Assembly: GCF_003955715.1 (NCBI RefSeq)
Contig: NZ_CP034463.1
Coordinates: 930,001 to 994,000, forward strand
DNA: 64,000 nt
Reading direction: 5' to 3'
DNA from: Streptomyces aquilus
Lineage (GTDB): Bacteria > Actinomycetota > Actinomycetes > Streptomycetales > Streptomycetaceae
A program made the translations under genes and the position numbers. The notes under the pieces were generated by a model. The model searched no databases. It saw only the letters and a program-made list of their open reading frames with translations, and had not been told where the DNA came from. Every line of letters begins with the position of its first letter. The first letter of the stretch is position 1. Shown piece after piece: positions 63,359 to 64,000 of this stretch.

Positions 63359-64000
63359 GGCCGCTCCTCCGCCGACCGCACGACGGCGACCGGGCAGTCG
63401 GCGTGGTGGAGCAGGGCCTGACTGACCGAGCCGAGGAGCAGCCCGGCGAATCCGCCGTGGCCCCGCGCACCGAGCACCAGGAGCCCGGCCTCCGTGGTCG
63501 CCTCGATGAGGCTGTGCCGGACGCGGCCGCGCACCAGCCTGGGACGGACGCCGACGTCGGGGTACTTCTCCCGCAGTCCGCCCAGCGCTTCGGAGAGCAC
63601 CCGCTGCTCCTCGTCGCGCAGCCGGTCCTCGTCGTACGTCACGAAGGGCGGGTCGCCGGGACCGTCGTAGGCGCGTTCGGTGTGCGTGTTCCAGACGTGC
63701 ACGGCGACGATGTCGACGCCGTGCAGGGAGGCCTGCGCGAAGGCGAACTCGACGGCGCCGCGGGACGCGGGGGACCCGTCGACGGCGAGGAGCACCGGGC
63801 CGGCCGGGTCGGGCCGGCCGCGCACCACCAGCACGGGGCAGGCGGCGTGCGCGGCGAGGTGCCCCGCGGTGGAGCCGAGGAGCAGGCTGCCGAAACGGCT
63901 CCGGCCCCGGCTGCCGACGACGGCCAGCGACGCCGTGCGGGACTCGCTCTCCAGGACCATCACCGGTTCGCCGACGACGACTTCGCGCCGCACGTCGATC
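63355..64000 (-). CDS. universal stress protein (C-terminal part)
   Basis: The frame is open to the window edge, so the N-terminus is missing. The end of UspA domain 1 (VVGSRGRSRFGSLLLGSTAGHLAAHAACPVLVV) and all of domain 2 (VLLAVDGSPASRGAVEFAF ... GARGHGGFAGLLLGSVSQALLHH) are visible; both nucleotide loops are intact here. The stop overlaps the P-type ATPase start. A USP-ATPase operon is also reminiscent of Rv1996-ctpF in M. tuberculosis. Confidence 0.93.

Overview
The window is very GC-rich, with strong G+C bias at third codon positions and AGGAGG-type ribosome sites. HypD/HypE, MsiK-type ABC ATPase, DUF1906, NodB-glycosyltransferase and Crp-like genes all point to a Streptomyces or close relative. 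I see no tRNA, rRNA, CRISPR, transposase or phage gene. Nearly all the content is stress, hypoxia and dormancy accessory genes. By gene families it resembles the DosR/DevR dormancy regulon of Mycobacterium tuberculosis and the OsdR (DevR-like) region of Streptomyces coelicolor: Acg-type nitroreductases, universal stress proteins (USP), CBS/BON proteins, Hsp20, DUF1876, an Rv1733c-like membrane protein, SulP, P-type cation ATPases and a DevR-like response regulator.  Layout. 1-1784: end of a [NiFe]-hydrogenase maturation operon (hypD partial, hypE). 1843-9216: Rv1733c-like protein, three Acg-type nitroreductases, two USPs and a CBS/BON protein. 9383-17121 (minus): a complete nine-gene V/A-type ATPase operon in the order H-C-I-K-F-E-A-B-D, rare for this kind of organism. 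17306-22477: a second CBS/BON protein, a P-type cation ATPase and two coupled TrkA-like proteins. 22649-29566: an MsiK-like ATPase and a cell-surface cluster with a NodB deacetylase-glycosyltransferase-acyltransferase fusion and a secreted DUF1906 protein. 29567-36102: a decayed ORF, USP, flavodoxin, ABC exporter, class I aldolase and DUF1918. 36329-40530: CBS/BON, a sulfide:quinone reductase-like/DsrC-like/DsrE operon, OsmC and DUF1876. 40644-47363: GerMN lipoprotein, DUF1579-like gene, Hsp20, proton-translocating transhydrogenase (pntAA/AB/B) and a zinc alcohol dehydrogenase. 47531-52742: a GNAT/acyl-CoA synthetase-CBS-flavodoxin-Hsp20 operon and a gene broken by a 35-bp palindromic insertion. 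52804-64000: USP-ADH-USP operon, SulP transporter, carbamate kinase, cyclic-nucleotide-domain protein, CBS/BON, DevR-like regulator, and a USP/P-type ATPase operon cut by the window edge.  Regulation. The unifying signal is a 16-bp palindrome close to GGGRCCGNNCGGYCCC. I found about 30 copies, almost all in gene-start intergenic regions and often in pairs 20-23 bp apart. Its architecture resembles the DosR box. One copy (59883-59898) precedes the DevR-like regulator itself, so the window is best read as one hypoxia/redox regulon. Its likely jobs are hydrogen use, NAD(P)H balance, ion and proton homeostasis, sulfur relay, chaperoning, substrate-level ATP formation and cell-envelope change. The functions are inferred from families; none was tested here.
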